Shown here one piece after another: positions 48,501 to 61,205 of a DNA stretch of 64,000 nt. Origin of the DNA: Euwallacea fornicatus (lineage: Eukaryota; Arthropoda; Insecta; Coleoptera; Curculionidae); the NCBI RefSeq assembly GCF_040115645.1, contig NW_027096069.1, positions 186,001 through 250,000 of the forward strand, in the 5' to 3' direction. The notes under the pieces were generated by a model. It was not told the origin of the DNA. It saw nothing but the letters and a program-made list of their open reading frames with translations, and made no database searches. Every line of letters starts with the position of its first letter. The first letter of the stretch is position 1. The translations under genes and the position numbers were made by a program.

Positions 48501-49419
48501 CTCATTTGCCGAAGTTATCGAGCTTCAAAATTTGAAAAGTCACACAAGTTGTGTGTTTGAGCACATAAAGTATTATTTTTCTAGGAAATTCAACATGATG
48601 CAATCATGATGTGTTGTGACATCTTCAAAATCTCGTCGAGCCGATTAATTTGACACTTTGTTTAAGAAATTTGTTCCACATTTGCCGAAGTTATCGAGCT
48701 TCAAAATTTGAAAAGTCACACAAGTTGTGTGTTTGAGCACATAAAGTACTATTTTTCTTGGAAATTCAACAAGGTGCAGTCATGATGTGTTGTGTCATCT
48801 TTAAAATCTCGTCGAGCTGATTAATTTGATACTTTGTTTAACAAATTTGGTCCTCATTTGCCGAAGTTATCGAGCTTCAAAATTTGAAAAGTCACACAAG
48901 ATGTGTGTTTGAGCATATAAAGTACTATTTTTCTTGGAAATTCAACAAGATGCAATCATGATGAGTTGTGACATCTTCAAAATCCCGTCGAGCTGATTAA
49001 TTTGACACTTTCTTTAAGGAATTTGGTACTCATTTGCCGAAGTTATCGAGCATCAAAATTTGAAAAGTCTCAAAAGTTGTGTGTTTGAGCACATAAAGTA
49101 TTATTTTTCTAGGAAATTCAACATGATGCAATCATGATGTGTTGTGACATCTTCAAAATCTCGTCGAGCCGATTAATTTGACACTTTGTTTAAGAAATTT
49201 GTTCCACATTTGCCGAAGTTATCGAGCTTCAAAATTTGAAAAGTCACACAAGTTGTGTGTTTAAGCACATAAAGTACTATTTTTCGTGGAAATTCAACAA
49301 GATGCAATCATGATGAGTTGTGACATCTTCAAAATCCCGTCGAGCTGATTAATGTGACACTTTCTTTAAGGAATTTGGTACTCATTTGCCGAAGTTATCG
49401 AGCATCAAAATTTTGGAAA
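45023..49419 (+). repeat. 25-mer HOR, copy 1 (4397 bp)
   Basis: The order is K, C, V, T, C, P, I, T', C, Q, D, C, P', C, V, D, O, D', D, V, M, R, D (head AAGATGTGTG), M, D. R (48715) has AAGGTGCAGTC and TTTGATAC; the following D (48891) has CACACAAGATGTGTG and GAGCATATAAAG. The first K is the hybrid of the preceding trimer. Its Q has AAAATATGTGTG, where copies 2 and 3 have AAAATATTTGTG, so copy 1 is the outlier of the three. Confidence 0.87.
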
Positions 49420-52400
49420 GTCACACAAGTTGTGTGTTTGAGCACATAAAGTATTATTTTTCTTGGAAATTCAACAAGATGCAATCATGATGTGTTGTAT
49501 CATCTTTAAAATCTCGTCGAGCTGATTAATTTGACACTTTGTTTAACAAATTTGGTCCTCATTTGCCGAAATTATCGAGCTTCAAAATTTGAAAAGTCAC
49601 ACAAGTTGTGTGTTTGAGCACATAAAGTACTATTTTTCTTGGAAATTCAACATGATGCAATCATGACGTTTCATGTCATTTTAAAGATCTCGTCGAGCCG
49701 ATTAATTTGACACTTTGTTTAACAAATTTGGTCCTCATTTGCCGAAGTTATCGAGGTTCAAAATTTGAAAAGTCACACAAGTTGTGTGTTTGAGCACATA
49801 AAGTATTATTTTTCTTGAAATTCAACAAGATGCAATCATGATGTGTTGTGTTATCTTCAAAACCTCGTCGAGCTTATTAATTTGACACTTTCTTTAAGGA
49901 ATTTGGTACTCATTTTCCGAAGTTATCGAGCTTCAAAATTTGAAAAGTCACACAAGTTGTGTGTTTGAGCACATAAAGTACTATTTTTCTTGGAAATTCA
50001 ACAATATGTAATCATGATATGTTGTGAGATCTTCAAAATCCCGTCGAGCTGATTAATTTGACACTTTGTTTAACAAATTTGTTCCACATTTGCCGAAGTT
50101 ATCGAGGTTCAAAATTTGAAAAGTCACAAAATATGTGTGTTTGAGCACATAAAGTACTATTTTTCTTGGAAATTCAACATGATGCAATCATGACGTTTCT
50201 TGTCATTTTAAAGATCTCGTCGAGCCGATTAATTTGACACTTTGTTTAACAAATTTGGTCCTCATTTGCCGAAGTTATCGAGCTTCAAAATTTGAAAAGT
50301 CACACAAGTTGTGTATTTGAGCACATAAAGTACTAATTTTCTTGGAAATTCAACAAGATGCAATCATGATGTGTTTTGACATCTTCAAAATCCCGTCGAG
50401 CTGATTAATTTGACACTTTCTTTAAGGAATTTGGTACTCATTTGCCGAAGTTATCGAGCTTCAAAATTTGAAAAGTCACACAAGTTGTGTGTTTGAGCAC
50501 ATAAAGTACTAATTTTCTTGGAAATTCAACAAGATGCAATCATGATGTGTTGTGTCATCTTTATAATCTCGTCGAGCTGATTAATTTGACACTTTGTTTA
50601 ACAAATTTGGTCCTCATTTGCCGAAGTTATCGAGCTTCAAAGTTTGAAAAGTCACACAAGTTGTGTGTTTGAGCACATAAAGTACTATTTTTCTTGGAAA
50701 TTCAACAATATGTAATCATGATGTGTTGTGAGATCTTCAAAATCTCGTCGAGCTGATTAATTTGACACTTTGTTTAACAAATTTGGTCTTCATTTGCCGA
50801 AGTTATCGAGCTTCAAAATTTGAAAAGTCACAAAAGTTGTGTGTTTGAGCACATAAAGTACTATTTTTCTTGGAAATTCAACATGATGCAATCATGACGT
50901 TTCATGTCATTTTAAAGATCTCGTCGAGCCGATTAATTTGACACTTTGTTTAACAAATTTGGTCCTCATTTGCCGAAGTTATCGAGGTTCCAAATTTGAA
51001 AAGTCACAAAATATTTGTGTTTGAGCACATAAAGTACTAATTTTCTTGGAAATTCAACAAGATGCAATCATGATGAGTTGTGCTATCTTCAAAATCCCGT
51101 CGAGCTGATTAATTTGACACTTTCTTTAAGGAATTTGGTACTCATTTGCCGAAGTTATCGAGCATCAAAATTTGAAAAGTCACACAAGTTGTGTGTTTGA
51201 GCACATAAAGTAATATTTTTCTTGGAAATTCAACAAGATGCAATCATGATGAGTTGTGCTATCTTCAAAATCCCGTCGAGCTGATTAATTTGACACTTTC
51301 TTTAAGGAATTTGGTACTCATTTGCCGAAGTTATCGAGCATCAAAATTTGAAAAGTCACACAAGTTGTGTGTTTGAGCACATAAAGTACTAATTTTCTTG
51401 GAAATTCAACAAGATGCAATCATGATGAGTTGTGCTATCTTCAAAATCCCGTCGAGCTGATTAATTTGACACTTTCTTTAAGGAATTTGGTACTCATTTG
51501 CCGAAGTTATCGAGCATCAAAATTTGAAAAGTCACACAAGTTGTGTGTTTGAGCACATAAAGTAATATTTTTCTTGGAAATTCAACAAGATGCAATCATG
51601 ATGAGTTGTGACATCTTCAAAATCCCGTCGAGCTGATTAATTTGACACTTTCTTTAAGGAATTTGGTACTCATTTGCCGAAGTTATCGAGCATCAAAATT
51701 TGAAAAGTCACACAAGTTGTGTGTTTGAGCACATAAAGTACTATTTTTCTTGGAAATTCAACATGATGCAATCATGACGTTTCATGTCATTTTAAAGATC
51801 TCGTCGAGCCGATTAATTTGACACTTTGTTTAACAAATTTGGTCCTCATTTGCCGAAGTTATCGAGCTTCAAAATTTGAAAAGTCACACAAGTTGTGTAT
51901 TTGAGCACATAAAGTACTAATTTTCTTGGAAATTCAACAAGATGCAATCATGATGTGTTGTGACATCTTCAAAATCTCGTCGAGCCGATTAATTTGACAC
52001 TTTGTTTAACAAATTTGGTCCTCATTTGCCGAAGTTATCGAGCTTCAAAATTTGAAAAGTCACACAAGTTGTGTGTTTGAGCACATAAAGTACTATTTTT
52101 CTTGGAAATTCAACATGATGCAATCATGACGTTTCATGTCATTTTAAAGATCTCGTCGAGCCGATTAATTTGACACTTTGTTTAACAAATTTGGTCCTCA
52201 TTTGCCGAAGTTATCGAGGTTCAAAATTTGAAAAGTCACACAAGTTGTGTGTTTGAGCACATAAAGTATTATTTTTCTTGAAATTCAACAAGATGCAATC
52301 ATGATGTGTTGTGTTATCTTCAAAACCTCGTCGAGCTTATTAATTTGACACTTTCTTTAAGGAATTTGGTACTCATTTGCCGAAGTTATCGAGCTTCAAA

Positions 52401-54168
52401 ATTTGAAAAGTCACACAAGTTGTGTGTTTGAGCACATAAAGTACTATTTTTCTTGGAAATTCAACAAGATGCAATCATGATGAGTTGTGACATCTTCAAA
52501 ATCCCGTCGAGCCGATTAATTTGACACTTTCTTTAAGGAATTTGGTACTCATTTGCCAAAGTTATCGAGCATCAAAATTTGAAAAGTCACACAAGTTGTG
52601 TGTTTGAGCACATAAAGTACTATTTTTCTTGGAAATTCAACAAGATGCAATCATGATGAGTTTTGTCATCTTCAAAATCTCGTCGAGCTGATTAATTTGA
52701 CACTTTGTTTAAGAAATTTGTTCCACATTTGCCGAAGTTATCGAGCTTCAAAGTTTGAAAAGTCACACAAGTTGTGTGTTGGAGCACATAAAGTACTATT
52801 TTTCTTGGAAATTCAACAAGATGCAATCATGATGAGTTGTGACATCTTCAAAATCTCGTCGAGCTGATTAATTTGACACTTTGTTTAAGAAATTTGTTCC
52901 ACATTTGCCGAAGTTATCGAGCTTCAAAGTTTGAAAAGTCACACAAGTTGTGTGTTTGAGCACATAAAGTATTATTTTTCTTGAAATTCAACAAGATGCA
53001 ATCATGATGAGTTGTGACATCTTCAAAATCCCGTCGAGCTGATTAATTTGACACTTTCTTTAAGGAATTTGGTACTCATTTGCCAAAGTTATCGAGCATC
53101 AAAATTTGAAAAGTCACACAAGTTGTGTGTTTGAGCACATAAAGTATTATTTTTCTTGAAATTCAACAAGATGCAATCATGATGTGTTGTGTTATCTTCA
53201 AAACCTCGTCGAGCTTATTAATTTGACACTTTCTTTAAGGAATTTGGTACTCATTTGCCGAAGTTATCGAGCTTCAAAATTTGAAAAGTCACACAAGTTG
53301 TGTGTTTGAGCACATAAAGTATTATTTTTCTAGGAAATTCAACATGATGCAATCATGATGTGTTGTGACATCTTCAAAATCTCGTCGAGCCGATTAATTT
53401 GACACTTTGTTTAAGAAATTTGTTCCACATTTGCCGAAGTTATCGAGCTTCAAAATTTGAAAAGTCACACAAGTTGTGTGTTTGAGCACATAAAGTACTA
53501 TTTTTCTTGGAAATTCAACAAGGTGCAGTCATGATGTGTTGTGTCATCTTTAAAATCTCGTCGAGCTGATTAATTTGATACTTTGTTTAACAAATTTGGT
53601 CCTCATTTGCCGAAGTTATCGAGCTTCAAAATTTGAAAAGTCACACAAGATGTGTGTTTGAGCATATAAAGTACTATTTTTCTTGGAAATTCAACAAGAT
53701 GCAATCATGATGAGTTGTGACATCTTCAAAATCCCGTCGAGCTGATTAATTTGACACTTTCTTTAAGGAATTTGGTACTCATTTGCCGAAGTTATCGAGC
53801 ATCAAAATTTGAAAAGTCTCAAAAGTTGTGTGTTTGAGCACATAAAGTATTATTTTTCTAGGAAATTCAACATGATGCAATCATGATGTGTTGTGACATC
53901 TTCAAAATCTCGTCGAGCCGATTAATTTGACACTTTGTTTAAGAAATTTGTTCCACATTTGCCGAAGTTATCGAGCTTCAAAATTTGAAAAGTCACACAA
54001 GTTGTGTGTTTAAGCACATAAAGTACTATTTTTCGTGGAAATTCAACAAGATGCAATCATGATGAGTTGTGACATCTTCAAAATCCCGTCGAGCTGATTA
54101 ATGTGACACTTTCTTTAAGGAATTTGGTACTCATTTGCCGAAGTTATCGAGCATCAAAATTTTGGAAA
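49420..54168 (+). repeat. 25-mer HOR, copy 2, expanded to 27 monomers (4749 bp)
   Basis: The same order as copy 1, starting with a true K preceded by the 177-bp joint. It has two extra monomers at 51179-51530 next to Q. Apart from that insertion it matches copy 3 closely by eye, including TTTAAGCAC and TTTTTCGTGG in the last D, AAGGTGCAGTC in R, and GCCGAAATTATCG after K. The 352-bp excess accounts exactly for 4749 minus 4397. Confidence 0.88.
51179..51530 (+). repeat. Two-monomer insertion inside 25-mer copy 2
   Basis: The monomer at 51179 has the D-type TAATATTTTTC head with the Q middle GTGCTATC. The one at 51355 has the ordinary CACACAAG head, the Q-type TACTAATTTTC and GTGCTATC. Normal copies have only Q (51003) then D (51531). 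Both extra monomers are Q/D hybrids, so they look like products of exchange between the adjacent Q and D. Confidence 0.82.
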
Positions 54169-57100
54169 GTCACACAAGTTGTGTGTTTGAGCACATAAAG
54201 TATTATTTTTCTTGGAAATTCAACAAGATGCAATCATGATGTGTTGTATCATCTTTAAAATCTCGTCGAGCTGATTAATTTGACACTTTGTTTAACAAAT
54301 TTGGTCCTCATTTGCCGAAATTATCGAGCTTCAAAATTTGAAAAGTCACACAAGTTGTGTGTTTGAGCACATAAAGTACTATTTTTCTTGGAAATTCAAC
54401 ATGATGCAATCATGACGTTTCATGTCATTTTAAAGATCTCGTCGAGCCGATTAATTTGACACTTTGTTTAACAAATTTGGTCCTCATTTGCCGAAGTTAT
54501 CGAGGTTCAAAATTTGAAAAGTCACACAAGTTGTGTGTTTGAGCACATAAAGTATTATTTTTCTTGAAATTCAACAAGATGCAATCATGATGTGTTGTGT
54601 TATCTTCAAAACCTCGTCGAGCTTATTAATTTGACACTTTCTTTAAGGAATTTGGTACTCATTTTCCGAAGTTATCGAGCTTCAAAATTTGAAAAGTCAC
54701 ACAAGTTGTGTGTTTGAGCACATAAAGTACTATTTTTCTTGGAAATTCAACAATATGTAATCATGATATGTTGTGAGATCTTCAAAATCCCGTCGAGCTG
54801 ATTAATTTGACACTTTGTTTAACAAATTTGTTCCACATTTGCCGAAGTTATCGAGGTTCAAAATTTGAAAAGTCACAAAATATGTGTGTTTGAGCACATA
54901 AAGTACTATTTTTCTTGGAAATTCAACATGATGCAATCATGACGTTTCTTGTCATTTTAAAGATCTCGTCGAGCCGATTAATTTGACACTTTGTTTAACA
55001 AATTTGGTCCTCATTTGCCGAAGTTATCGAGCTTCAAAATTTGAAAAGTCACACAAGTTGTGTATTTGAGCACATAAAGTACTAATTTTCTTGGAAATTC
55101 AACAAGATGCAATCATGATGTGTTTTGACATCTTCAAAATCCCGTCGAGCTGATTAATTTGACACTTTCTTTAAGGAATTTGGTACTCATTTGCCGAAGT
55201 TATCGAGCTTCAAAATTTGAAAAGTCACACAAGTTGTGTGTTTGAGCACATAAAGTACTAATTTTCTTGGAAATTCAACAAGATGCAATCATGATGTGTT
55301 GTGTCATCTTTATAATCTCGTCGAGCTGATTAATTTGACACTTTGTTTAACAAATTTGGTCCTCATTTGCCGAAGTTATCGAGCTTCAAAGTTTGAAAAG
55401 TCACACAAGTTGTGTGTTTGAGCACATAAAGTACTATTTTTCTTGGAAATTCAACAATATGTAATCATGATGTGTTGTGAGATCTTCAAAATCTCGTCGA
55501 GCTGATTAATTTGACACTTTGTTTAACAAATTTGGTCTTCATTTGCCGAAGTTATCGAGCTTCAAAATTTGAAAAGTCACAAAAGTTGTGTGTTTGAGCA
55601 CATAAAGTACTATTTTTCTTGGAAATTCAACATGATGCAATCATGACGTTTCATGTCATTTTAAAGATCTCGTCGAGCCGATTAATTTGACACTTTGTTT
55701 AACAAATTTGGTCCTCATTTGCCGAAGTTATCGAGGTTCCAAATTTGAAAAGTCACAAAATATTTGTGTTTGAGCACATAAAGTACTAATTTTCTTGGAA
55801 ATTCAACAAGATGCAATCATGATGAGTTGTGCTATCTTCAAAATCCCGTCGAGCTGATTAATTTGACACTTTCTTTAAGGAATTTGGTACTCATTTGCCG
55901 AAGTTATCGAGCATCAAAATTTGAAAAGTCACACAAGTTGTGTGTTTGAGCACATAAAGTAATATTTTTCTTGGAAATTCAACAAGATGCAATCATGATG
56001 AGTTGTGACATCTTCAAAATCCCGTCGAGCTGATTAATTTGACACTTTCTTTAAGGAATTTGGTACTCATTTGCCGAAGTTATCGAGCATCAAAATTTGA
56101 AAAGTCACACAAGTTGTGTGTTTGAGCACATAAAGTACTATTTTTCTTGGAAATTCAACATGATGCAATCATGACGTTTCATGTCATTTTAAAGATCTCG
56201 TCGAGCCGATTAATTTGACACTTTGTTTAACAAATTTGGTCCTCATTTGCCGAAGTTATCGAGCTTCAAAATTTGAAAAGTCACACAAGTTGTGTATTTG
56301 AGCACATAAAGTACTAATTTTCTTGGAAATTCAACAAGATGCAATCATGATGTGTTGTGACATCTTCAAAATCTCGTCGAGCCGATTAATTTGACACTTT
56401 GTTTAACAAATTTGGTCCTCATTTGCCGAAGTTATCGAGCTTCAAAATTTGAAAAGTCACACAAGTTGTGTGTTTGAGCACATAAAGTACTATTTTTCTT
56501 GGAAATTCAACATGATGCAATCATGACGTTTCATGTCATTTTAAAGATCTCGTCGAGCCGATTAATTTGACACTTTGTTTAACAAATTTGGTCCTCATTT
56601 GCCGAAGTTATCGAGGTTCAAAATTTGAAAAGTCACACAAGTTGTGTGTTTGAGCACATAAAGTATTATTTTTCTTGAAATTCAACAAGATGCAATCATG
56701 ATGTGTTGTGTTATCTTCAAAACCTCGTCGAGCTTATTAATTTGACACTTTCTTTAAGGAATTTGGTACTCATTTGCCGAAGTTATCGAGCTTCAAAATT
56801 TGAAAAGTCACACAAGTTGTGTGTTTGAGCACATAAAGTACTATTTTTCTTGGAAATTCAACAAGATGCAATCATGATGAGTTGTGACATCTTCAAAATC
56901 CCGTCGAGCCGATTAATTTGACACTTTCTTTAAGGAATTTGGTACTCATTTGCCAAAGTTATCGAGCATCAAAATTTGAAAAGTCACACAAGTTGTGTGT
57001 TTGAGCACATAAAGTACTATTTTTCTTGGAAATTCAACAAGATGCAATCATGATGAGTTTTGTCATCTTCAAAATCTCGTCGAGCTGATTAATTTGACAC

Positions 57101-58565
57101 TTTGTTTAAGAAATTTGTTCCACATTTGCCGAAGTTATCGAGCTTCAAAGTTTGAAAAGTCACACAAGTTGTGTGTTGGAGCACATAAAGTACTATTTTT
57201 CTTGGAAATTCAACAAGATGCAATCATGATGAGTTGTGACATCTTCAAAATCTCGTCGAGCTGATTAATTTGACACTTTGTTTAAGAAATTTGTTCCACA
57301 TTTGCCGAAGTTATCGAGCTTCAAAGTTTGAAAAGTCACACAAGTTGTGTGTTTGAGCACATAAAGTATTATTTTTCTTGAAATTCAACAAGATGCAATC
57401 ATGATGAGTTGTGACATCTTCAAAATCCCGTCGAGCTGATTAATTTGACACTTTCTTTAAGGAATTTGGTACTCATTTGCCAAAGTTATCGAGCATCAAA
57501 ATTTGAAAAGTCACACAAGTTGTGTGTTTGAGCACATAAAGTATTATTTTTCTTGAAATTCAACAAGATGCAATCATGATGTGTTGTGTTATCTTCAAAA
57601 CCTCGTCGAGCTTATTAATTTGACACTTTCTTTAAGGAATTTGGTACTCATTTGCCGAAGTTATCGAGCTTCAAAATTTGAAAAGTCACACAAGTTGTGT
57701 GTTTGAGCACATAAAGTATTATTTTTCTAGGAAATTCAACATGATGCAATCATGATGTGTTGTGACATCTTCAAAATCTCGTCGAGCCGATTAATTTGAC
57801 ACTTTGTTTAAGAAATTTGTTCCACATTTGCCGAAGTTATCGAGCTTCAAAATTTGAAAAGTCACACAAGTTGTGTGTTTGAGCACATAAAGTACTATTT
57901 TTCTTGGAAATTCAACAAGGTGCAGTCATGATGTGTTGTGTCATCTTTAAAATCTCGTCGAGCTGATTAATTTGATACTTTGTTTAACAAATTTGGTCCT
58001 CATTTGCCGAAGTTATCGAGCTTCAAAATTTGAAAAGTCACACAAGATGTGTGTTTGAGCATATAAAGTACTATTTTTCTTGGAAATTCAACAAGATGCA
58101 ATCATGATGAGTTGTGACATCTTCAAAATCCCGTCGAGCTGATTAATTTGACACTTTCTTTAAGGAATTTGGTACTCATTTGCCGAAGTTATCGAGCATC
58201 AAAATTTGAAAAGTCTCAAAAGTTGTGTGTTTGAGCACATAAAGTATTATTTTTCTAGGAAATTCAACATGATGCAATCATGATGTGTTGTGACATCTTC
58301 AAAATCTCGTCGAGCCGATTAATTTGACACTTTGTTTAAGAAATTTGTTCCACATTTGCCGAAGTTATCGAGCTTCAAAATTTGAAAAGTCACACAAGTT
58401 GTGTGTTTAAGCACATAAAGTACTATTTTTCGTGGAAATTCAACAAGATGCAATCATGATGAGTTGTGACATCTTCAAAATCCCGTCGAGCTGATTAATG
58501 TGACACTTTCTTTAAGGAATTTGGTACTCATTTGCCGAAGTTATCGAGCATCAAAATTTTGGAAA
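54169..58565 (+). repeat. 25-mer HOR, copy 3 (4397 bp)
   Basis: It has the same 25 monomers in the same order as copy 1 and shares with copy 2 the private AAAATATTTGTG in Q. The R, AAGATGTGTG and O monomers fall at 57861, 58037 and 56983, each 4397 bp after their copy 2 partners. The next K at 58566 begins a fourth copy that breaks off after V. Confidence 0.88.
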
Positions 58566-60149
58566 GTCACACAAGTTGTGTGTTTGAGCACATAAAGTAT
58601 TATTTTTCTTGGAAATTCAACAAGATGCAATCATGATGTGTTGTATCATCTTTAAAATCTCGTCGAGCTGATTAATTTGACACTTTGTTTAACAAATTTG
58701 GTCCTCATTTGCCGAAATTATCGAGCTTCAAAATTTGAAAAGTCACACAAGTTGTGTGTTTGAGCACATAAAGTACTATTTTTCTTGGAAATTCAACATG
58801 ATGCAATCATGACGTTTCATGTCATTTTAAAGATCTCGTCGAGCCGATTAATTTGACACTTTGTTTAACAAATTTGGTCCTCATTTGCCGAAGTTATCGA
58901 GGTTCAAAATTTGAAAAGTCACACAAGTTGTGTGTTTGAGCACATAAAGTATTATTTTTCTTGAAATTCAACAAGATGCAATCATGATGTGTTGTGTTAT
59001 CTTCAAAACCTCGTCGAGCTTATTAATTTGACACTTTCTTTAAGGAATTTGGTACTCATTTGCCGAAGTTATCGAGCTTCAAAATTTGAAAAGTCACACA
59101 AGTTGTGTGTTTGAGCACATAAAGTACTATTTTTCTTGGAAATTCAACAAGATGCAATCATGATGAGTTGTGACATCTTCAAAATCTCGTCGAGCCGATT
59201 AATTTGACACTTTGTTTAAGAAATTTGTTCCACATTTGCCGAAGTTATCGAGCTTCAAAATTTGAAAAGTCACACAAGTTGTGTGTTTGAGCACATAAAG
59301 TACTATTTTTCGTGGAAATTCAACAAGATGCAATCATGATGAGTTGTGACATCTTCAAAATCCCGTCGAGCTGATTAATGTGACACTTTCTTTAAGGAAT
59401 TTGGTACTCATTTGCCGAAGTTATCGAGCATCAAAATTTTGGAAAGTCACACAAGTTGTGTGTTTGAGCACATAAAGTATTATTTTTCTTGGAAATTCAA
59501 CAAGATGCAATCATGATGTGTTGTATCATCTTTAAAATCTCGTCGAGCTGATTAATTTGACACTTTGTTTAACAAATTTGGTCCTCATTTGCCGAAATTA
59601 TCGAGCTTCAAAATTTGAAAAGTCACACAAGTTGTGTGTTTGAGCACATAAAGTACTATTTTTCTTGGAAATTCAACATGATGCAATCATGACGTTTCAT
59701 GTCATTTTAAAGATCTCGTCGAGCCGATTAATTTGACACTTTGTTTAACAAATTTGGTCCTCATTTGCCGAAGTTATCGAGCTTCAAAATTTGAAAAGTC
59801 ACACAAGTTGTGTGTTTGAGCACATAAAGTACTATTTTTCTTGGAAATTCAACAAGGTGCAGTCATGATGTGTTGTGTCATCTTTAAAATCTCGTCGAGC
59901 TGATTAATTTGATACTTTGTTTAACAAATTTGGTCCTCATTTGCCGAAGTTATCGAGCTTCAAAATTTGAAAAGTCACACAAGATGTGTGTTTGAGCATA
60001 TAAAGTACTATTTTTCTTGGAAATTCAACAAGATGCAATCATGATGAGTTGTGACATCTTCAAAATCCCGTCGAGCTGATTAATTTGACACTTTCTTTAA
60101 GGAATTTGGTACTCATTTGCCGAAGTTATCGAGCATCAAAATTTGAAAA
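58566..60149 (+). repeat. Truncated fourth 25-mer copy and K-C-R-A shortcut
   Basis: The order is K, C, V, D' (GAGCCG, TTGTTCC), D (TTTTTCGTGG, AATGTG), K, C, R, D (AAGATGTGTG). The K at 59446 is 880 bp (5 monomers) after that at 58566. R at 59799 directly follows C, skipping the 18 monomers (V through M) that separate C from R in the complete 25-mer. The V at 58919 ends CATTTGCCG, not CATTTTCCG as in copies 1 to 3. This is a deletion-bearing remnant at the right edge of the tract. Confidence 0.78.
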
Positions 60150-60501
60150 GTCTCAAAAGTTGTGTGTTTGAGCACATAAAGTACTATTTTTCTTGGAAAT
60201 TCAACAAGATGCAATCATGATGAGTTGTGACATCTTCAAAATCCCGTCGAGCTTATTAATTTGACACTTTCTTTAAGGAATTTGGTACTCATTTGCCGAA
60301 GTTATCGAGCATCAAAATTTGAAAAGTCTCAAAAGTTGTGTGTTTGAGCACATAAAGTACTATTTTTCTTGGAAATTCAACAAGATGCAATCATGATGAG
60401 TTGTGACATCTTCAAAATCCCGTCGAGCTTATTAATTTGACACTTTCTTTAAGGAATTTGGTACTCATTTGCCGAAGTTATCGAGCTTCAAAATTTGAAA
60501 A
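60150..60501 (+). repeat. Single-monomer tandem duplication, 176-bp unit
   Basis: Monomers at 60150 and 60326 match by eye except at the final joint (GAGCATC against GAGCTTC). Both have GTCTCAAAAG, the D middle GAGTTGTGACATC-CCCGTCGAG and then GAGCTTATT, which is the V tail. They are D/V hybrids whose joint again falls at the GTCGAG motif. Confidence 0.82.
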
Positions 60502-61205
60502 GTCACACAAGTTGTGTGTTTGAGCACATAAAGTACTATTTTTCTTGGAAATTCAACATGATGCAATCATGACGTTTCATGTCATTTTAAAGATCTCGTC
60601 GAGCCGATTAATTTGACACTTTGTTTAACAAATTTGGTCCTCATTTGCCGAAGTTATCGAGCTTCAAAATTTGAAAAGTCACACAAGTTGTGTATTTGAG
60701 CACATAAAGTACTATTTTTCTTGGAAATTCAACAAGATGCAATCATGATGTGTTTTGACATCTTCAAAATCCCGTCGAGCTGATTAATTTGACACTTTCT
60801 TTAAGGAATTTGGTACTCATTTGCCGAAGTTATCGAGCTTCAAAATTTGAAAAGTCACAAAAGTTGTGTGTTTGAGCACATAAAGTACTATTTTTCTTGG
60901 AAATTCAACATGATGCAATCATGACGTTTCATGTCATTTTAAAGATCTCGTCGAGCCGATTAATTTGACACTTTGTTTAACAAATTTGGTCCTCATTTGC
61001 CGAAGTTATCGAGCTTCAAAATTTGAAAAGTCACACAAGTTGTGTATTTGAGCACATAAAGTACTATTTTTCTTGGAAATTCAACAAGATGCAATCATGA
61101 TGTGTTTTGACATCTTCAAAATCCCGTCGAGCTGATTAATTTGACACTTTCTTTAAGGAATTTGGTACTCATTTGCCGAAGTTATCGAGCTTCAAAATTT
61201 GAAAA
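60502..61205 (+). repeat. Tandem C-P dimer, 2 copies of 352 bp
   Basis: C at 60502 and P at 60678 are repeated at 60854 and 61030. The P copies match by eye; the C copies differ in the head (CACACAAG against CACAAAAG). C-P is the order found in the 20-mer and 25-mer, so this is a local duplication of a piece of those units. Confidence 0.82.

Noticed and set aside
48916..48921. TATA-box-like TATAAA in GAGCATATAAAG (also near 30.45, 53.66, 58.06 and 60.0 kb)
   Set aside because: It arises from a single-base change in the normal GAGCACATAAAG and is carried along by HOR copying. No downstream transcript or gene is visible.
26032..53640. A shared 4749-bp HOR period at 26032 to 30781 and at 48891 to 53640
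   Set aside because: The two spacings are equal, but the monomer order in between differs (9-mer modules against the expanded 25-mer). The equality comes from 27 monomers with a net three-base shortfall in each case.
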